64,000 nucleotides of DNA, taken from positions 558,001 through 622,000 of the forward strand of contig NZ_CP021435.1 of NCBI RefSeq assembly GCF_002549795.1. Direction: 5' to 3'. Below the pieces are notes generated by a model. The model did not search any database and was not told where the DNA came from. It saw only the letters and a program-made list of their open reading frames with translations. How positions within the stretch are numbered: the first letter of the stretch is position 1; each line of letters begins with the position of its first letter. Below are positions 43,401 through 55,875 of the stretch, in pieces. Source of the DNA: Halomonas beimenensis (lineage in GTDB: Bacteria; Pseudomonadota; Gammaproteobacteria; Pseudomonadales; Halomonadaceae). Both the position numbers and the translations under genes were made by a program.

Positions 43401-43853
43401 CTAAGGCTTGCGGCGCTGGGTCTCCTTGCGCATCTCGTTCCTGACCAGCCGCGTCATGGTGTCCAGGGACTCGGTGAACAGTTCCAGCAGGTCGTCGAGG
43501 GTGATCAGGCCCACCAGCGAGCCGTCTGCGGCCACCACCGGCATGCGGCGCACGCCGTGCTGGCGCATGCGCTCGCCGGTTTCCCAGATTTCCAGGTCCT
43601 CCGGGACCGTGACGATGTCCGAGGTCATGACATCCGCCACGGTGATCTCGCTGGGCGGCACGTCCTGGGCCATCACCTCCACCACCAGGTCCCGGTCGGT
43701 CAGCATGCCGATGGGGCGGGGGAGGCCGACGCGCATCTCGACGATCACCAGGTCGCCAACATGATGGGCGCGCATCAGCTTCGCCGCATCGAGGATCTCC
43801 GTGTGCGGCTCCGCGACGACCACGTCCCGGTTGCAGGCTTCACCGACCTTCAT
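43401..43853 (-). CDS. Two-CBS-domain protein
   Basis: A 150-residue protein made of two CBS domains (about 8-65 and 75-130) with TDRDLVVEVMA and VGLITLDDLLELF. Such stand-alone pairs bind adenine nucleotides and act as energy or signal sensors; the target is unknown. The start at 43853 has GAGGA upstream; a longer frame lacks a ribosome site. It lies 10 bases after the zinc-ribbon gene on the same strand, so the two are probably co-expressed. Confidence 0.88.
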   Translation of the reverse strand: MKVGEACNRDVVVAEPHTEILDAAKLMRAHHVGDLVIVEMRVGLPRPIGMLTDRDLVVEVMAQDVPPSEITVADVMTSDIVTVPEDLEIWETGERMRQHGVRRMPVVAADGSLVGLITLDDLLELFTESLDTMTRLVRNEMRKETQRRKP

Positions 43854-43863
43854 CGGCGTATCC

Positions 43864-44097
43864 TCAGTCGTGATCGACGATGCCGCTGGCGCCCGCGCCG
43901 TGAGCGCAGTGGCCACAGCAGTAGAGCGCCTGGCCGTGCTGGACGCCGTGCCCGATGATCCGGACGCCGCAGGCGGCGCACTGGGGAGCCAGCTTGTGGA
44001 TCGCGCATTCGAAGCAGTCGAAGGTGTATTCGGTGCCGTCCTTGATCACCTGGAAGGAATCGCTGTAGCCGTTGCCGCAGGTGTCACAGGTGCCCAT
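43864..44097 (-). CDS. Small zinc-ribbon protein
   Basis: A 77-residue protein with nine cysteines in pairs (C4/C7, C28/C31, C40/C43, C60/C61/C64), enough for two zinc sites, resembling TRASH or prokaryotic zinc-ribbon domains. Too short for an enzyme; likely a metal-binding or regulatory protein. The start has GAGAGGAG upstream. It precedes the CBS gene and diverges from the acyl-CoA synthetase operon across 256 bp of promoter DNA. Confidence 0.75.
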   Translation of the reverse strand: MGTCDTCGNGYSDSFQVIKDGTEYTFDCFECAIHKLAPQCAACGVRIIGHGVQHGQALYCCGHCAHGAGASGIVDHD

Positions 44098-44353
44098 GGC
44101 CTTCTCCTCTCGGGGGATTTCCCTTGCGGGTGTATGGTCTCCGGCCTGCCTGGAGTATGGGTCAGGGCCCGGGGGCTTGCCATCGCCGGCCGGGCTTGCA
44201 TCGGCGCCCGGGCGCCGCCGGGGCCGGCATCCCTGGCGATGCCGGTGGCCGGTCTCTTGATCGCCATCAAGGTGACGCTCCACCAGGGCGGACTACGCTG
44301 TTCTCATGGTTGCCGCCGCGGTCGCCCGACAAGGCGGCGGAAGGAGAGATCCG

Positions 44354-46104
<1,751 letters not shown>

Positions 46105-46108
<4 letters not shown>

Positions 46109-48114
46109 ACGACGTCTCGCCTCACAAGCCGCGCCTGTCCCGGGCGCACCTGCTCGAGCTGCTGCGCCAGATGCTGCGGGTGCGCCGCTTCGAGGAACGC
46201 TGCGTGGAGCTCTATACCCAGGAGAAGATCCGCGGCTTCCTGCACGTCTACATCGGCGAGGAAGCGGTGGGCACCGGGGTGATGCATGGGCTCGGTCCCG
46301 AGGATGCCGTGGTCTCCACCTACCGGGAGCACGGCCATGCCCTGCTCAACCGCATCCCCATGGACCGGGTGATGGCCGAGATGTACGGCAAGGTGACCGG
46401 CTGCAGCCGGGGACGGGGCGGGTCCATGCACCTGTTCGACGCGAGAGCCCGTTTCTTCGGGGGCAATGCCATCGTCGGGGGCGGCCTGCCGCTGGCCGTC
46501 GGCCTGGCCCTGGCGGACAAGCTCGCCGGGCGCAGCCGGGTCACCGCCTGTTTCTTCGGCGACGGCGCCGCCGCGGAGGGCGCCTTCCACGAGAGCCTCA
46601 ACCTGGCGGCCCTGTGGCAGCTGCCGGTGCTCTTCGTCTGCGAGAACAACCTCTATGCCATGGGCACGGCCCTGCGCCTCGCCCACGCCCAGACGGAGCT
46701 GACGCGCAAGGCCGAGGCGCTGGGCGTTCCCGCGGAAAGCGTCGACGGCATGGACGTGGTCGCCGTGGAGGCCGCCGGCGCCCGACTGCGCCAGGCACTG
46801 CGGGCCGGCCAGGGGCCCCGCTTCCTGGAGTGCCGGACGTATCGCTTCCGGGCTCACTCCATGTTCGATCCGGAGCTCTACCGCGACCGCGCCGAGGTGG
46901 AGGCCTGGAAGGAGCGCGACCCCATTCCCCGGCTGGCGGCGTGGATGCAGCGTTCGGGGCTGTTGCACGAGGGCGAGCGCGAGGCACTGGAAGGCGAGAT
47001 CGCCGGGGAGCTCGAGCAGGCGGTGGCCGAGGCCGAGGCGGCGGAGTGGGAGCCGGAGGCCAGCCTGCTGGACCACGTCTACCGGGCACCGCCCACCTGG
47101 TCGCCGCCTCCGCCCGCCGCCGAGACGGAGCCCCTGGACCTGAGCTTTCGCGAGGCCTTCCGGCTCGGCCTGATCGAGGCCCTGGAACACGACGAACGCG
47201 TCTTCCTGATGGGCGAGGACATCGGCCACTACGGCGGCTGCTACGCGGTCAGCCGCGGCCTGCTGGAGCGCTTCGGCCCGGAGCGCATCCGCGACACCCC
47301 GCTGTCGGAGAACGGCTTCACCGGGGCGGGCATCGGGGCGGCGCTCGGCGAGGCGCGCCCCATCGTCGAGATCATGACCGTCAACTTCAGCCTGCTGGCC
47401 ATGGACCAGATCGTGAACTCGGCGGCCACCCTGCTGCACATGTCCGGCGGCGAGTTCGGCGTGCCCCTGGTGATCCGCATGGCCACCGGCGCCGGCCGCC
47501 AGGTGGCCGCCCAGCACTCCCACAGCCTGGAGCACTGGTACGCCCATGTGCCGGGGCTCAAGGTGCTCGCGCCCGGTACCCTGCAGGACGCGCGCTACAT
47601 GCTCTGGGCGGCGCTTCAGGATCCCAACCCGGTGCTGATCTTCGAGCATGTGATGCTCTACAACCGGGAGGGCCGCCTGGAACCGCTTCCCCAGGGCGTG
47701 GACATTCGCCATGCGGCCATCCGTCGCCCGGGGCGCGATCTCAGCCTGATCACCTACGGCGGCAGCCTGCCCAAGACCCTGGAGGCGGCCGAGGCCCTGG
47801 CCGGGGAGGGCATCGAGGCCGAGGTGGTGGACCTGCGCGTGCTGCGTCCTCTGGACACCTCGACCCTCCTCGAGTCCCTGGGTCGCACGCACCGGGCGGT
47901 GATCGTCGACGAGGGCTGGAAGACCGGCAGCCTGGCCGGCGAGATCGCCGCCATCCTGGCCGAGCAGGCCTTCTGGTCGCTGGATGCGCCCATCGAGCGC
48001 GTCTGCACCGACGAGATCCCCATTCCCTATCCGCGACACCTGGAGAACGCCGCGCTGCCCCAGGTGGAGGACATCCTGGCCGCCGCCCGGCGTGTCATGG
48101 GAGCGGGGCCATGA
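46105..48114 (+). CDS. 2-oxoacid (pyruvate/acetoin-type) dehydrogenase E1, alpha-beta fusion
   Basis: Thiamine-diphosphate decarboxylase of 669 residues. Residues 1-325 are E1 alpha, with the ThDP motif GDGAAAEG from residue 152 ending in VCENN. A Pro-rich linker (about 330-345) leads to E1 beta, with [27 protein letters not shown] and the C-terminal transketolase domain. Most organisms encode the halves separately; the fusion is uncommon. The substrate could be pyruvate, acetoin or a branched 2-oxoacid. Four-base overlaps with both neighbours. Confidence 0.88.
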
Positions 48115-49295
48115 GCGACTTCCTCATGCCGTCCCTCGGCGCCGACATGGAGGCGGGCACCCTGGCCGAGTGGCGGGTGGCGCCGGGCGACCGGGTGGAG
48201 AAGGGGCAGATCATCGCCGTGGTGGAGACCGCCAAGGGGGCCATCGACGTCGAGGTCTTCGAGAGCGGGGTGGTCGAGGAATGCTACGTGGGCCCGAACA
48301 CCCGGGTACCGGTGGGCACCCCCCTGGCGCGGATCGGCGGCGGCGAGCGGGTGGTCCATGACCGGCCCGAACCGGGCGCCGTGGACGAACCCGCGACGGT
48401 ACCGGAAGCCGAGACGGAGGCGCCGTCACCCGGCCCGAGGCCGCCATCGCCCGCCGGCGGAGGGCCTTCCCCCGGCGCCTCGCCGGCCGCCCGACGACGG
48501 GCCCGAGAGCTCGGGCTCTACCTGGAGCGCGTTGCCGGCAGCGGTCCCGGCGGGGCCGTCGTGCTGCGCGATCTCGAGGGTGCCGGCGGCGAGGTCTCCT
48601 CGGCGCCCGGCCGGCCCGGGGGCGGGGGCGAGCCGACCGAGATGCGGCGCGCCATCGCCGCGGCCATGACCCGCTCCAAGCGCGAGATTCCCCACTACTA
48701 CCTGGCCACCACCCTGGACCTGCAGGCCGCCGAGGGCTGGCTGGAGGCCTACAACCGGGATCAGCCGCCGGTCTCGCGCCTGCTGATGGCCGCGCTGTTC
48801 ATGAAGGCGACGGCCCGGGCCCTGGTGAGCTACCCGGACCTGAACGGCCACTACGAGGCTCAGGGCTTCCGCCCGGCCGAGCGCGTCGACCTGGGCATGG
48901 CCATCCACCTGCGGGCCGGGGGGCTGATCGCCCCGGCGATCTGCGGCGCCGAGGCGCTCGCCCTGCCGGAGCTGATGGCTCGCCTGCAGGACCTGGTGCA
49001 GCGCACCCGCAGCGGCGGCCTGCGGGCCTCCGAGGTCGGCACCGCCACGGCCACCGTGACGGCGCTGGGGGAGCGCGGCGTGGACACCGTCTATGGGGTC
49101 ATCCAGCCGCCGCAGGTGGCGATGATCGGCTTCGGCCGGGTGCGGCGGCGTCCGCTGGCGGTGGACGACATGCTGGCGATTCGCCCGGCGGTGGACCTCA
49201 GCCAGGCCGCCGACCATCGCGTCTGCGACGGCCACCTGGGGGCGCGTTTCCTCAACGAGATCGACGCCCAACTGCAACATCCGGAGGCGCTGTGA
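48111..49295 (+). CDS. Dihydrolipoyl acyltransferase (E2)
   Basis: A 394-residue E2 with one N-terminal lipoyl domain (lipoyl Lys42 in ETAKGAID). A Pro-rich linker and a peripheral-subunit-binding domain ([20 protein letters not shown]) are followed by the acyltransferase core with catalytic H369 in DHRVCDG. The usual residue after DHRV is Val or Asp/Ala; here it is Cys. It moves the acyl group from E1 to CoA (or another acceptor). The stop overlaps the ACP start. Confidence 0.88.
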   Translation: MSDFLMPSLGADMEAGTLAEWRVAPGDRVEKGQIIAVVETAKGAIDVEVFESGVVEECYVGPNTRVPVGTPLARIGGGERVVHDRPEPGAVDEPATVPEAETEAPSPGPRPPSPAGGGPSPGASPAARRRARELGLYLERVAGSGPGGAVVLRDLEGAGGEVSSAPGRPGGGGEPTEMRRAIAAAMTRSKREIPHYYLATTLDLQAAEGWLEAYNRDQPPVSRLLMAALFMKATARALVSYPDLNGHYEAQGFRPAERVDLGMAIHLRAGGLIAPAICGAEALALPELMARLQDLVQRTRSGGLRASEVGTATATVTALGERGVDTVYGVIQPPQVAMIGFGRVRRRPLAVDDMLAIRPAVDLSQAADHRVCDGHLGARFLNEIDAQLQHPEAL

Positions 49296-49540
49296 ACAGA
49301 GAACGGCTGCGCGACATCGTGCTCGAGGAACTCTCGGCGATCGCCCCGGATATCGACATCGCCACCCTGGACGAGCGGGCCCGACTGCGCGACGAGTACG
49401 ACCTGGACTCCATGGACGCCCTGAACCTGCTGACCGCCCTGCACCGCCGCCTCAAGGTCGATATCCCCGAGACCGACTACGCCCGGATGCAGTCCCTCCG
49501 GGACCTGCTGGACTACCTGGAGCCTCGGGCGGGGGGCTGA
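49292..49540 (+). CDS. Acyl carrier protein inside the dehydrogenase operon
   Basis: An 82-residue ACP-like protein with GTG start, overlapping the E2 stop by 4 bases (GTGA). The phosphopantetheine attachment site is DLDSMDAL with Ser40, on a predicted four-helix, acidic protein. It is not the fatty-acid AcpP, which lies with fab genes. Position between E2 and dihydrolipoyl dehydrogenase suggests that it takes an acyl group from E2 or from the AMP ligase, or serves lipoylation of E2. The role is open. Confidence 0.85.
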   Translation: MNRERLRDIVLEELSAIAPDIDIATLDERARLRDEYDLDSMDALNLLTALHRRLKVDIPETDYARMQSLRDLLDYLEPRAGG

Positions 49541-49596
49541 TCCCCCCCGGCCGAGCGGCGTCGAACGCGCGCCTTCGAACCGGAGAGGAGAACCGG

Positions 49597-51012
49597 ATGA
49601 CACGCCATGCACGCCTCGTGATCCTCGGGACCGGCACGGCCGGGCTCAGTGCCTTCAAGCAGGCCTCCGAGACCACCGACGACATCCTGCTGGTGGATCC
49701 CGGCCCCCTGGGCACCACCTGCGCCCGGGTCGGCTGCATGCCGTCCAAGGCGCTGCTGAAGCTGGCCCGGGACGTGGACGCCGCCCGGCGCCTGGTCGAG
49801 GCGGGCTTCGTCGCCGGCCCGGCCGGCGAGCTCGACGATGCCGCCATCATGGCGGAGGTGCGTCGGCTGCGGGATCGCTTCGCCGCGGGCCCGACCGCCG
49901 CGGTGGAGAAGCGGGGCGAGCGCTATGTCCGGGCCCGGGCCCGCTTCGTCGGCCCCGACACCCTGGACCTGGACGGCGAGCGGGTCACCGCCGATGCCAT
50001 CATCGTCGCCACCGGCAGCGCGCCCTTCGTGCCCGAGGCCTGGCGGACGCTGGGCGCCCGCCTGCTGACCAGCGATACCCTCTTCGAGCTCGAGCGCCTG
50101 CCCCGGCGGCTGGCCGTGGTGGGACTCGGCCCCATCGGGGCGGAGCTCGGTCAGGCGATGGCGATGCTGGGCGTGGAGGTGCATGCCTTCGGGCGGGACG
50201 ACCGGGTGGCCGGGCTCAGGGATCCTGAGGTCAATGCCGCCGCCTTCCGGGCCCTGGGGGGCGCCCTGCAGCTCCATGCCGGGCATGAGGTGGAGCCCGA
50301 GCCGTCAGGTGACGGCGTGAGGATCCGTTTCGGCGAGGAGGCTATCGAGGTGGATGCGGTGCTCGCCGCCATGGGGCGACGGCCCCGGGTGGCCTCGCTG
50401 GGCCTGGAGGCGCTGGGGCTGCCCCTGGGGCGCAACGGCCTGCCCGAGCTGGACCCTCGCCGGCTGCGCGCCGGCGACACCCCGGTGTACTTCGCCGGCG
50501 ACGTCAACGGGGTGATCCCGCTGATGCACGAGGCCGCTGACGAGGGGCGGCTGGTCGCCTACCACGCCCTGAATCCCGAGGCCGAGTGCCTGACCCGGCG
50601 CACCCCCCTGGCGATCGTCTTCACCGAACCGGAGATCGCGCGGGTCGGGCTGGCCTTCGACGAACTGCCCGGCGAGGCCCTGATCGGCGGCAGCGACTTC
50701 GGCAAGCTGGGCCGGGCCGTCATCATGGACGATCGGGGCGGCCCCCTGCGGGTCTACGCCGACCGGGACGGGCGCCTGCTGGGGGGCGAGATGGCGGTCA
50801 CCGGGGCCGAGCATCTCGCCCATCAGCTGGCCTGGCTGATCCAGCGGGAGGTGACGGTCGAGGAAGCGCTGCTGTTGCCCTTCTATCATCCGGTGCTCGA
50901 GGAGGGGCTGCGCTCCGCCCTGCAGGACCTGCGTCGCCAGTTGCCGGAGTCGGCCGGGCGACCGGATCTGCCCCTGTGCGGCCACCAGGACGATCCGCTG
51001 CCGGGCATCTGA
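49597..51012 (+). CDS. Dihydrolipoyl dehydrogenase (E3)
   Basis: FAD/NAD disulfide oxidoreductase, 471 residues, that reoxidises the lipoyl group. FAD motif GTGTAGLSA, redox cysteines C42 and C47 (TTCARVGCMPSK), NAD motif VGLGPIGAELG and the C-terminal interface FYHPVLEEG with the acid/base His. It differs from housekeeping Lpd in lacking the standard HAHPT sequence. It starts 56 bases after the ACP behind GGAGAGG and completes the complex genes. Confidence 0.87.
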   Translation: MTRHARLVILGTGTAGLSAFKQASETTDDILLVDPGPLGTTCARVGCMPSKALLKLARDVDAARRLVEAGFVAGPAGELDDAAIMAEVRRLRDRFAAGPTAAVEKRGERYVRARARFVGPDTLDLDGERVTADAIIVATGSAPFVPEAWRTLGARLLTSDTLFELERLPRRLAVVGLGPIGAELGQAMAMLGVEVHAFGRDDRVAGLRDPEVNAAAFRALGGALQLHAGHEVEPEPSGDGVRIRFGEEAIEVDAVLAAMGRRPRVASLGLEALGLPLGRNGLPELDPRRLRAGDTPVYFAGDVNGVIPLMHEAADEGRLVAYHALNPEAECLTRRTPLAIVFTEPEIARVGLAFDELPGEALIGGSDFGKLGRAVIMDDRGGPLRVYADRDGRLLGGEMAVTGAEHLAHQLAWLIQREVTVEEALLLPFYHPVLEEGLRSALQDLRRQLPESAGRPDLPLCGHQDDPLPGI

Positions 51013-51066
51013 GGGGAAGGGGGCGCGACACGACGAGCGCCCCCGACTCGCGGCAGGGCCGGCTCG

Positions 51067-51897
51067 TCAGGCCGACTTGATCCCCAGGATCTCGCGCGCC
51101 TGCTGCCAGGTGGCCACCGGGCGCTCGTATTGCTCGCACAGCCCCGCCACCCGCTCGACCAGCGCGGCGTTGGAGGGCGCGAGGCTGTCCTTGTCCCAGC
51201 GGACGTTGTCCTCGAGCCCGGTGCGGGTATGGCCCCCCGCGGCGATCGACCACTCGTTGAGCACCAGCTGGTTGGCGCCGATGCCGGCCCCGCACCACTG
51301 GGCGTCCGGGGCGAGCCGCTTCAGGGTCTCCACGTAGAAGTCGAAGGTCGGCTTGTCCACCGGCATGGCGTTCTTGACCCCCATCACGAACTGCACGTAG
51401 AGCGGCGCCTTGATCTTGCCTTGCCGGGAGAGATTCACCGCCTGGTGGACATGCGACAGGTCGAAGGCCTCGATCTCGGGCTTGATGTCGTACTTCAGCA
51501 TCTCGTCGGCGAGCCATTCCACCAGCTGCGGCGAGTTGTCGTACACCCGGGTCGGGAAGTTGTTGGAGCCGACCGCGAGGCTGGCCATGTCGGGCTTGAG
51601 CGGCAGCATGGCGCCACGTTCCTGGCCCGCGCCCGAACGCCCGCCGGTGGAAAGCTGGATGATCATCCCCGGGCAGTGCTTCCTGAGACCGTCCATCAGC
51701 TCGGCGAACCGCTCGGGGTCCGAGGTCGGCGACTGGTCGTCATTGCGAACATGGCAATGGACGATGCTGGCGCCGGCCTCGAAGGCCGCCTGGGTGCTCT
51801 CGACCTGCTCGGCGATGGTCACCGGTACGGCCGGGTTGTTTTCCTTGCGGGGCAGGCTGCCGGTGATGGCGACGCAGATGATGCAGGGATTCGACAT
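51067..51897 (-). CDS. Beta-keto acid cleavage enzyme (BKACE, DUF849)
   Basis: Zinc-dependent enzyme of 276 residues that exchanges a beta-keto acid with acetyl-CoA to give acetoacetate and a new acyl-CoA (3-keto-5-aminohexanoate cleavage family). Zinc site HCHVR near residue 48, GGRSGAGQERG and the C-terminal GGHTRTGLEDN with the conserved Glu are present. It lies downstream of pcaIJFD on the same strand, past a perfect palindrome at 51940. Because some BKACEs accept 3-oxoadipate, it could offer a second exit for that intermediate; inference. Confidence 0.88.
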   Translation of the reverse strand: MSNPCIICVAITGSLPRKENNPAVPVTIAEQVESTQAAFEAGASIVHCHVRNDDQSPTSDPERFAELMDGLRKHCPGMIIQLSTGGRSGAGQERGAMLPLKPDMASLAVGSNNFPTRVYDNSPQLVEWLADEMLKYDIKPEIEAFDLSHVHQAVNLSRQGKIKAPLYVQFVMGVKNAMPVDKPTFDFYVETLKRLAPDAQWCGAGIGANQLVLNEWSIAAGGHTRTGLEDNVRWDKDSLAPSNAALVERVAGLCEQYERPVATWQQAREILGIKSA

Positions 51898-51939
51898 GGG
51901 GACCTCGCGTGGCGCCAGGGGATGCGCCTGGTTGAGTGT

Positions 51940-51985
51940 CCAGGAGCCTGTCGGGTTTATTCGGTCAAACCCGACAGGCTCCTGG
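51940..51985. repeat. Perfect 19-bp palindrome of the AGGAGCCTGTCGGGTTT family
   Basis: CCAGGAGCCTGTCGGGTTT, an 8-base loop, then the exact complement. It equals the two ends of the 164-bp element at 22554-22717 joined without the interior. It lies between pcaD and the BKACE gene and could act as a transcription barrier. Confidence 0.8.
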
Positions 51986-52035
51986 AGTGCGATGGCGGCC
52001 GGATCACCGCCGCGCCCTCCGGGAGGGCCGCTTGG

Positions 52036-52065
52036 CCATCGGCCGGCCGTCGGGCCGGCCGATGG
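52036..52065 (-). terminator. GC-rich hairpin 18 bases after pcaD
   Basis: Perfect 13-bp stem CCATCGGCCGGCC with a 4-base loop. No T-run follows on the minus strand, so it may be a weak or Rho-dependent end of the pcaIJFD message or a stabilising hairpin. Confidence 0.5.
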
Positions 52066-52082
52066 AAAGGAACAAGTGCTGG

Positions 52083-52880
52083 TCAGGCGGAGGGCGGGAA
52101 TGCCGCCAGCAGCGTCTCGGCGAACCGTGCCGGGACCTCCACGGAGGGCACGTGGCCGACGCCCTCGAGGATCTCCAGGGGCGCCCCGTCGAGCTCGGCG
52201 GCCAGTGCCTCGAGGGTCGCCGGCGGGGTCGCCAGGTCCTCGCTGCCGCCCAGCAGCTGCACCGTGACGCCCTTGCCCGCCAGCTTGCCGGTGAAGTCGC
52301 TGCGCCCGAGCATCTCGCAGAGCCGGGCATAGGATTCGTCGTCGCCGCGGCCCATCTGGGTGCACCAGCCCGCCTTCAGGGCCGGCTCGGCCTCGAAGCG
52401 GGCCGGGGCGAACCAGCGGGGCACGATCTCGGCGGCCATGGCCGCCAGCCCTTCCTCGCGCACCCGGGCGGCGCGGGTGGTCCACAGCTCGGCGTTGCCG
52501 ATCACCGCCCCGGTGTTGGTCAGGGTCGCGGACAGCAGGCGATCGCCGTGTGCGGCCACCAGTCGCTGCCCGACCACGCCGCCGATGGAGGTGCCGACGA
52601 AGTGAAAACGCTCGGCGCCGGCCCGGTCGGCCAGGGCCAGGGCCTCGGCGGCCAGCGCTTCGGGGGTGATCTCGCCGCCGTCGGCGGGCCAGGCCTCGCT
52701 GGCGCCGTGCCCCGGCAGGTCCCAGGTGAGCACCCGGCAGGACGGCAGCAGCGCGGGCAGCAGCTCGTCCCAGACCGCCTGGGTCATGCCCAGCGGATGC
52801 GCCAGGATCACCAGGGGCCGGGTCGCGTCACCCAGCAGGCGATAGGCCACGGCGCGGCCGTCGATGTTCAGGAATGCCAT
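52083..52880 (-). CDS. pcaD: 3-oxoadipate enol-lactonase
   Basis: Alpha/beta hydrolase of 265 residues that hydrolyses the enol-lactone from CatC to 3-oxoadipate. The segment ILAHPLGMTQAVWDELLPAL, the nucleophile S98 in FVGTSIGGVVGQ and the catalytic His in EGVGHVPSVE are typical for PcaD. The start has GGGAGAAG upstream. It follows pcaF after 176 bp that hold a purine/pyrimidine-rich repeat, so it may have its own control. It links the cat and pca branches. Confidence 0.9.
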   Translation of the reverse strand: MAFLNIDGRAVAYRLLGDATRPLVILAHPLGMTQAVWDELLPALLPSCRVLTWDLPGHGASEAWPADGGEITPEALAAEALALADRAGAERFHFVGTSIGGVVGQRLVAAHGDRLLSATLTNTGAVIGNAELWTTRAARVREEGLAAMAAEIVPRWFAPARFEAEPALKAGWCTQMGRGDDESYARLCEMLGRSDFTGKLAGKGVTVQLLGGSEDLATPPATLEALAAELDGAPLEILEGVGHVPSVEVPARFAETLLAAFPPSA

Positions 52881-52936
52881 GGAAACTTCTCCCAAGGTGC
52901 AACGCCGAGGGTTACCTCGGCGCGACTCTCATGATC

Positions 52937-53050
52937 AGAAGGAAGAACGCGGCTTCGCCGCTTGAAGAAGAAAGACCGGTGCTTCGCACCTGGAAGAGGG
53001 AAGAAACCCAAACCCTGACGTTTCCCTCTTCTCCCTTCCTTCTTCCCTCT
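52937..53050. repeat. Purine/pyrimidine-asymmetric repeat between pcaF and pcaD
   Basis: The left half is rich in GAAGAA-type runs (AGAAGGAAGAA), the right half in the complement (CTTCCTTCTTCCCT). Between them are small hairpins GCGGCTTCGCCGC and GGTGCTTCGCACC. Together this can fold into a long stem. No coding sequence is supported. Confidence 0.6.
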
Positions 53051-53056
53051 GCTTTC

Positions 53057-54259
<1,203 letters not shown>

Positions 54260-54271
54260 CGGGGGCTCCTC

Positions 54272-55045
54272 TCATTCGCCGGCGTGTTGACGGGCGGTAC
54301 GTTCTTTCAGGTCGCGCAGGATCTCGAGTTCCTTCTCCGAGGGCTCGGGGGTGGTCTCGAGCGCGTCGTCGAAGCGGATCTCCCAGCCGGTGGCCTCCTG
54401 GACGTCCCGGGCGGTCACGCCGGGATGCAGCGAGACGACCGTGAGCTCCCGGGTCTCGGGGTCGGGCTTCATCACGCAGAGGTCGGTGATCACCCGGGTC
54501 GGGCCGCGGCCGATGTTGGGCACGCCGTCGCGGCCCTTGCCGTCGCGACCGAAGCCCAGGGTGGTGATGAAGTCCACCTCGTCGACGAAGGCCCGCTTGG
54601 AGTGCTTCAGGGTGATGAAGACCTCCCCCGCATTCGTCGCAATTTCGGGAGCCCCCCCACCGCCCGGCAGGCGTACCTTGGGCTCGCGATAGTCGCCGAT
54701 CAGGGTGGTGTTGAGGTTGCAGTAGCGGTCGATCTGGGCGGTGCCCAGGAAGCCCACGTCGATCTTTCCGCCCTGCAGCCAGTAGCGGAACATCTCGGGC
54801 ACCGAGACGGTGGTCAGGGCCGTCTCGGCGAGCTCGCCGTCACCGATGGAGAGCGGCAGCACCTCGGGCTTGGTCTGCAGGGTGCCGGACTCGTAGATCA
54901 GCACCACGTCCGGGGCATGGGTCAGGCGCGCCAGGTTGGCGGCTTCGCTGGGCAGGCCGATGCCGACGAAGCAGGTGGTACCGTTCTCCAGCGCCCGGGC
55001 GGCGGTGACGGTCATCATCTCGGCGGAGGTGTATTCGAGACTCAT
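54272..55045 (-). CDS. pcaJ: 3-oxoadipate CoA-transferase subunit B
   Basis: Beta subunit (257 residues) of the succinyl-CoA:3-oxoadipate CoA-transferase. The catalytic glutamate is in VVLIYESGTL and the glycine-rich GLPSEAANLARL is present. At 257 residues it belongs to the longer PcaJ group, related to glutaconate CoA-transferase, rather than the roughly 215-residue type. The start overlaps the pcaI stop. Confidence 0.93.
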   Translation of the reverse strand: MSLEYTSAEMMTVTAARALENGTTCFVGIGLPSEAANLARLTHAPDVVLIYESGTLQTKPEVLPLSIGDGELAETALTTVSVPEMFRYWLQGGKIDVGFLGTAQIDRYCNLNTTLIGDYREPKVRLPGGGGAPEIATNAGEVFITLKHSKRAFVDEVDFITTLGFGRDGKGRDGVPNIGRGPTRVITDLCVMKPDPETRELTVVSLHPGVTARDVQEATGWEIRFDDALETTPEPSEKELEILRDLKERTARQHAGE

Positions 55046-55875
55046 CAGGACTGTCCTCCTGCGTTGTGGACGTTTTCGTCGAGCCACCGGGTGAAGGCGT
55101 CACGATCCCGGGCGATGGCGTCCCACTCCTTGTAGAAGCGGTTGTTGCGCGGGTAGTAGCCGTGCGCATAGGAGGGCAGCGAGCCCTTCTCGGCCACGGC
55201 GACGGCGTCGATGGCCCAGCCCGGGATCACGCAGGCATTGGGGTGATAGTCCGGCAGGGCGGTCAGGTCGTCGACGATCTCCTCGACGGTGACGATGCTC
55301 TGCTTGGCGGCCAGTACCGCCTCCTTCTGCACGCCGACGATGCCTTCCACCAGCACATTGCCGGCGCGGTCGGCCTTCTGGGCATGGACGATGGAGACGT
55401 CCGGGCGCACCGAGGGCACCGCGGCCAGGCGCTCGCCGGTGAAGGGACAGTCGATGAACTTGATCTGGTCGTTGACGCTGGGCAGCTCGCTGCCCACATA
55501 GCCGCGCAGCACGGCCAGCGGCAGCACCGCGGCGCCGGCCTCGAAGGCGCAGGCCATGGCGGCGTGGCTGTGCTCGAGGATCTCGACCTGGTGGGGCCAG
55601 CCCTTCTCCACGGCGTCGCGCAGGCGATGCAGGGAGCCCACGCCCGGGTTGCCGCCCCAGGAGAAGATCACCTTCTTCGCACAGCCCGCGCCGATCAGCT
55701 GGTCGTAGACCAGGTCGGGGGTCATGCGGATCAGGGTCAGGTCGCGCTTGCCCTGGCGGATCACCTCGTGGCCCGCGGCGAAGGGGATCAGGTGGGTGAA
55801 GCCCTCCATGGCGACGGTGGCGCCGTCCTGGACGTAGCGCGCGACCGCGTCATGCAGGCTGAGAAACTCGGCCAT
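55045..55875 (-). CDS. pcaI: 3-oxoadipate CoA-transferase subunit A
   Basis: Alpha subunit (276 residues) with the family segment VAMEGFTHLIPFAAGHEVIR and FSWGGNPGVGSLHRLRDAVE. With PcaJ it charges 3-oxoadipate with CoA from succinyl-CoA. First gene of pcaIJFD; the leader contains GAGGTGCACC before the ATG. The control region upstream holds IclR-type palindromes and is shared with the divergent regulator. Confidence 0.93.
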   Translation of the reverse strand: MAEFLSLHDAVARYVQDGATVAMEGFTHLIPFAAGHEVIRQGKRDLTLIRMTPDLVYDQLIGAGCAKKVIFSWGGNPGVGSLHRLRDAVEKGWPHQVEILEHSHAAMACAFEAGAAVLPLAVLRGYVGSELPSVNDQIKFIDCPFTGERLAAVPSVRPDVSIVHAQKADRAGNVLVEGIVGVQKEAVLAAKQSIVTVEEIVDDLTALPDYHPNACVIPGWAIDAVAVAEKGSLPSYAHGYYPRNNRFYKEWDAIARDRDAFTRWLDENVHNAGGQS

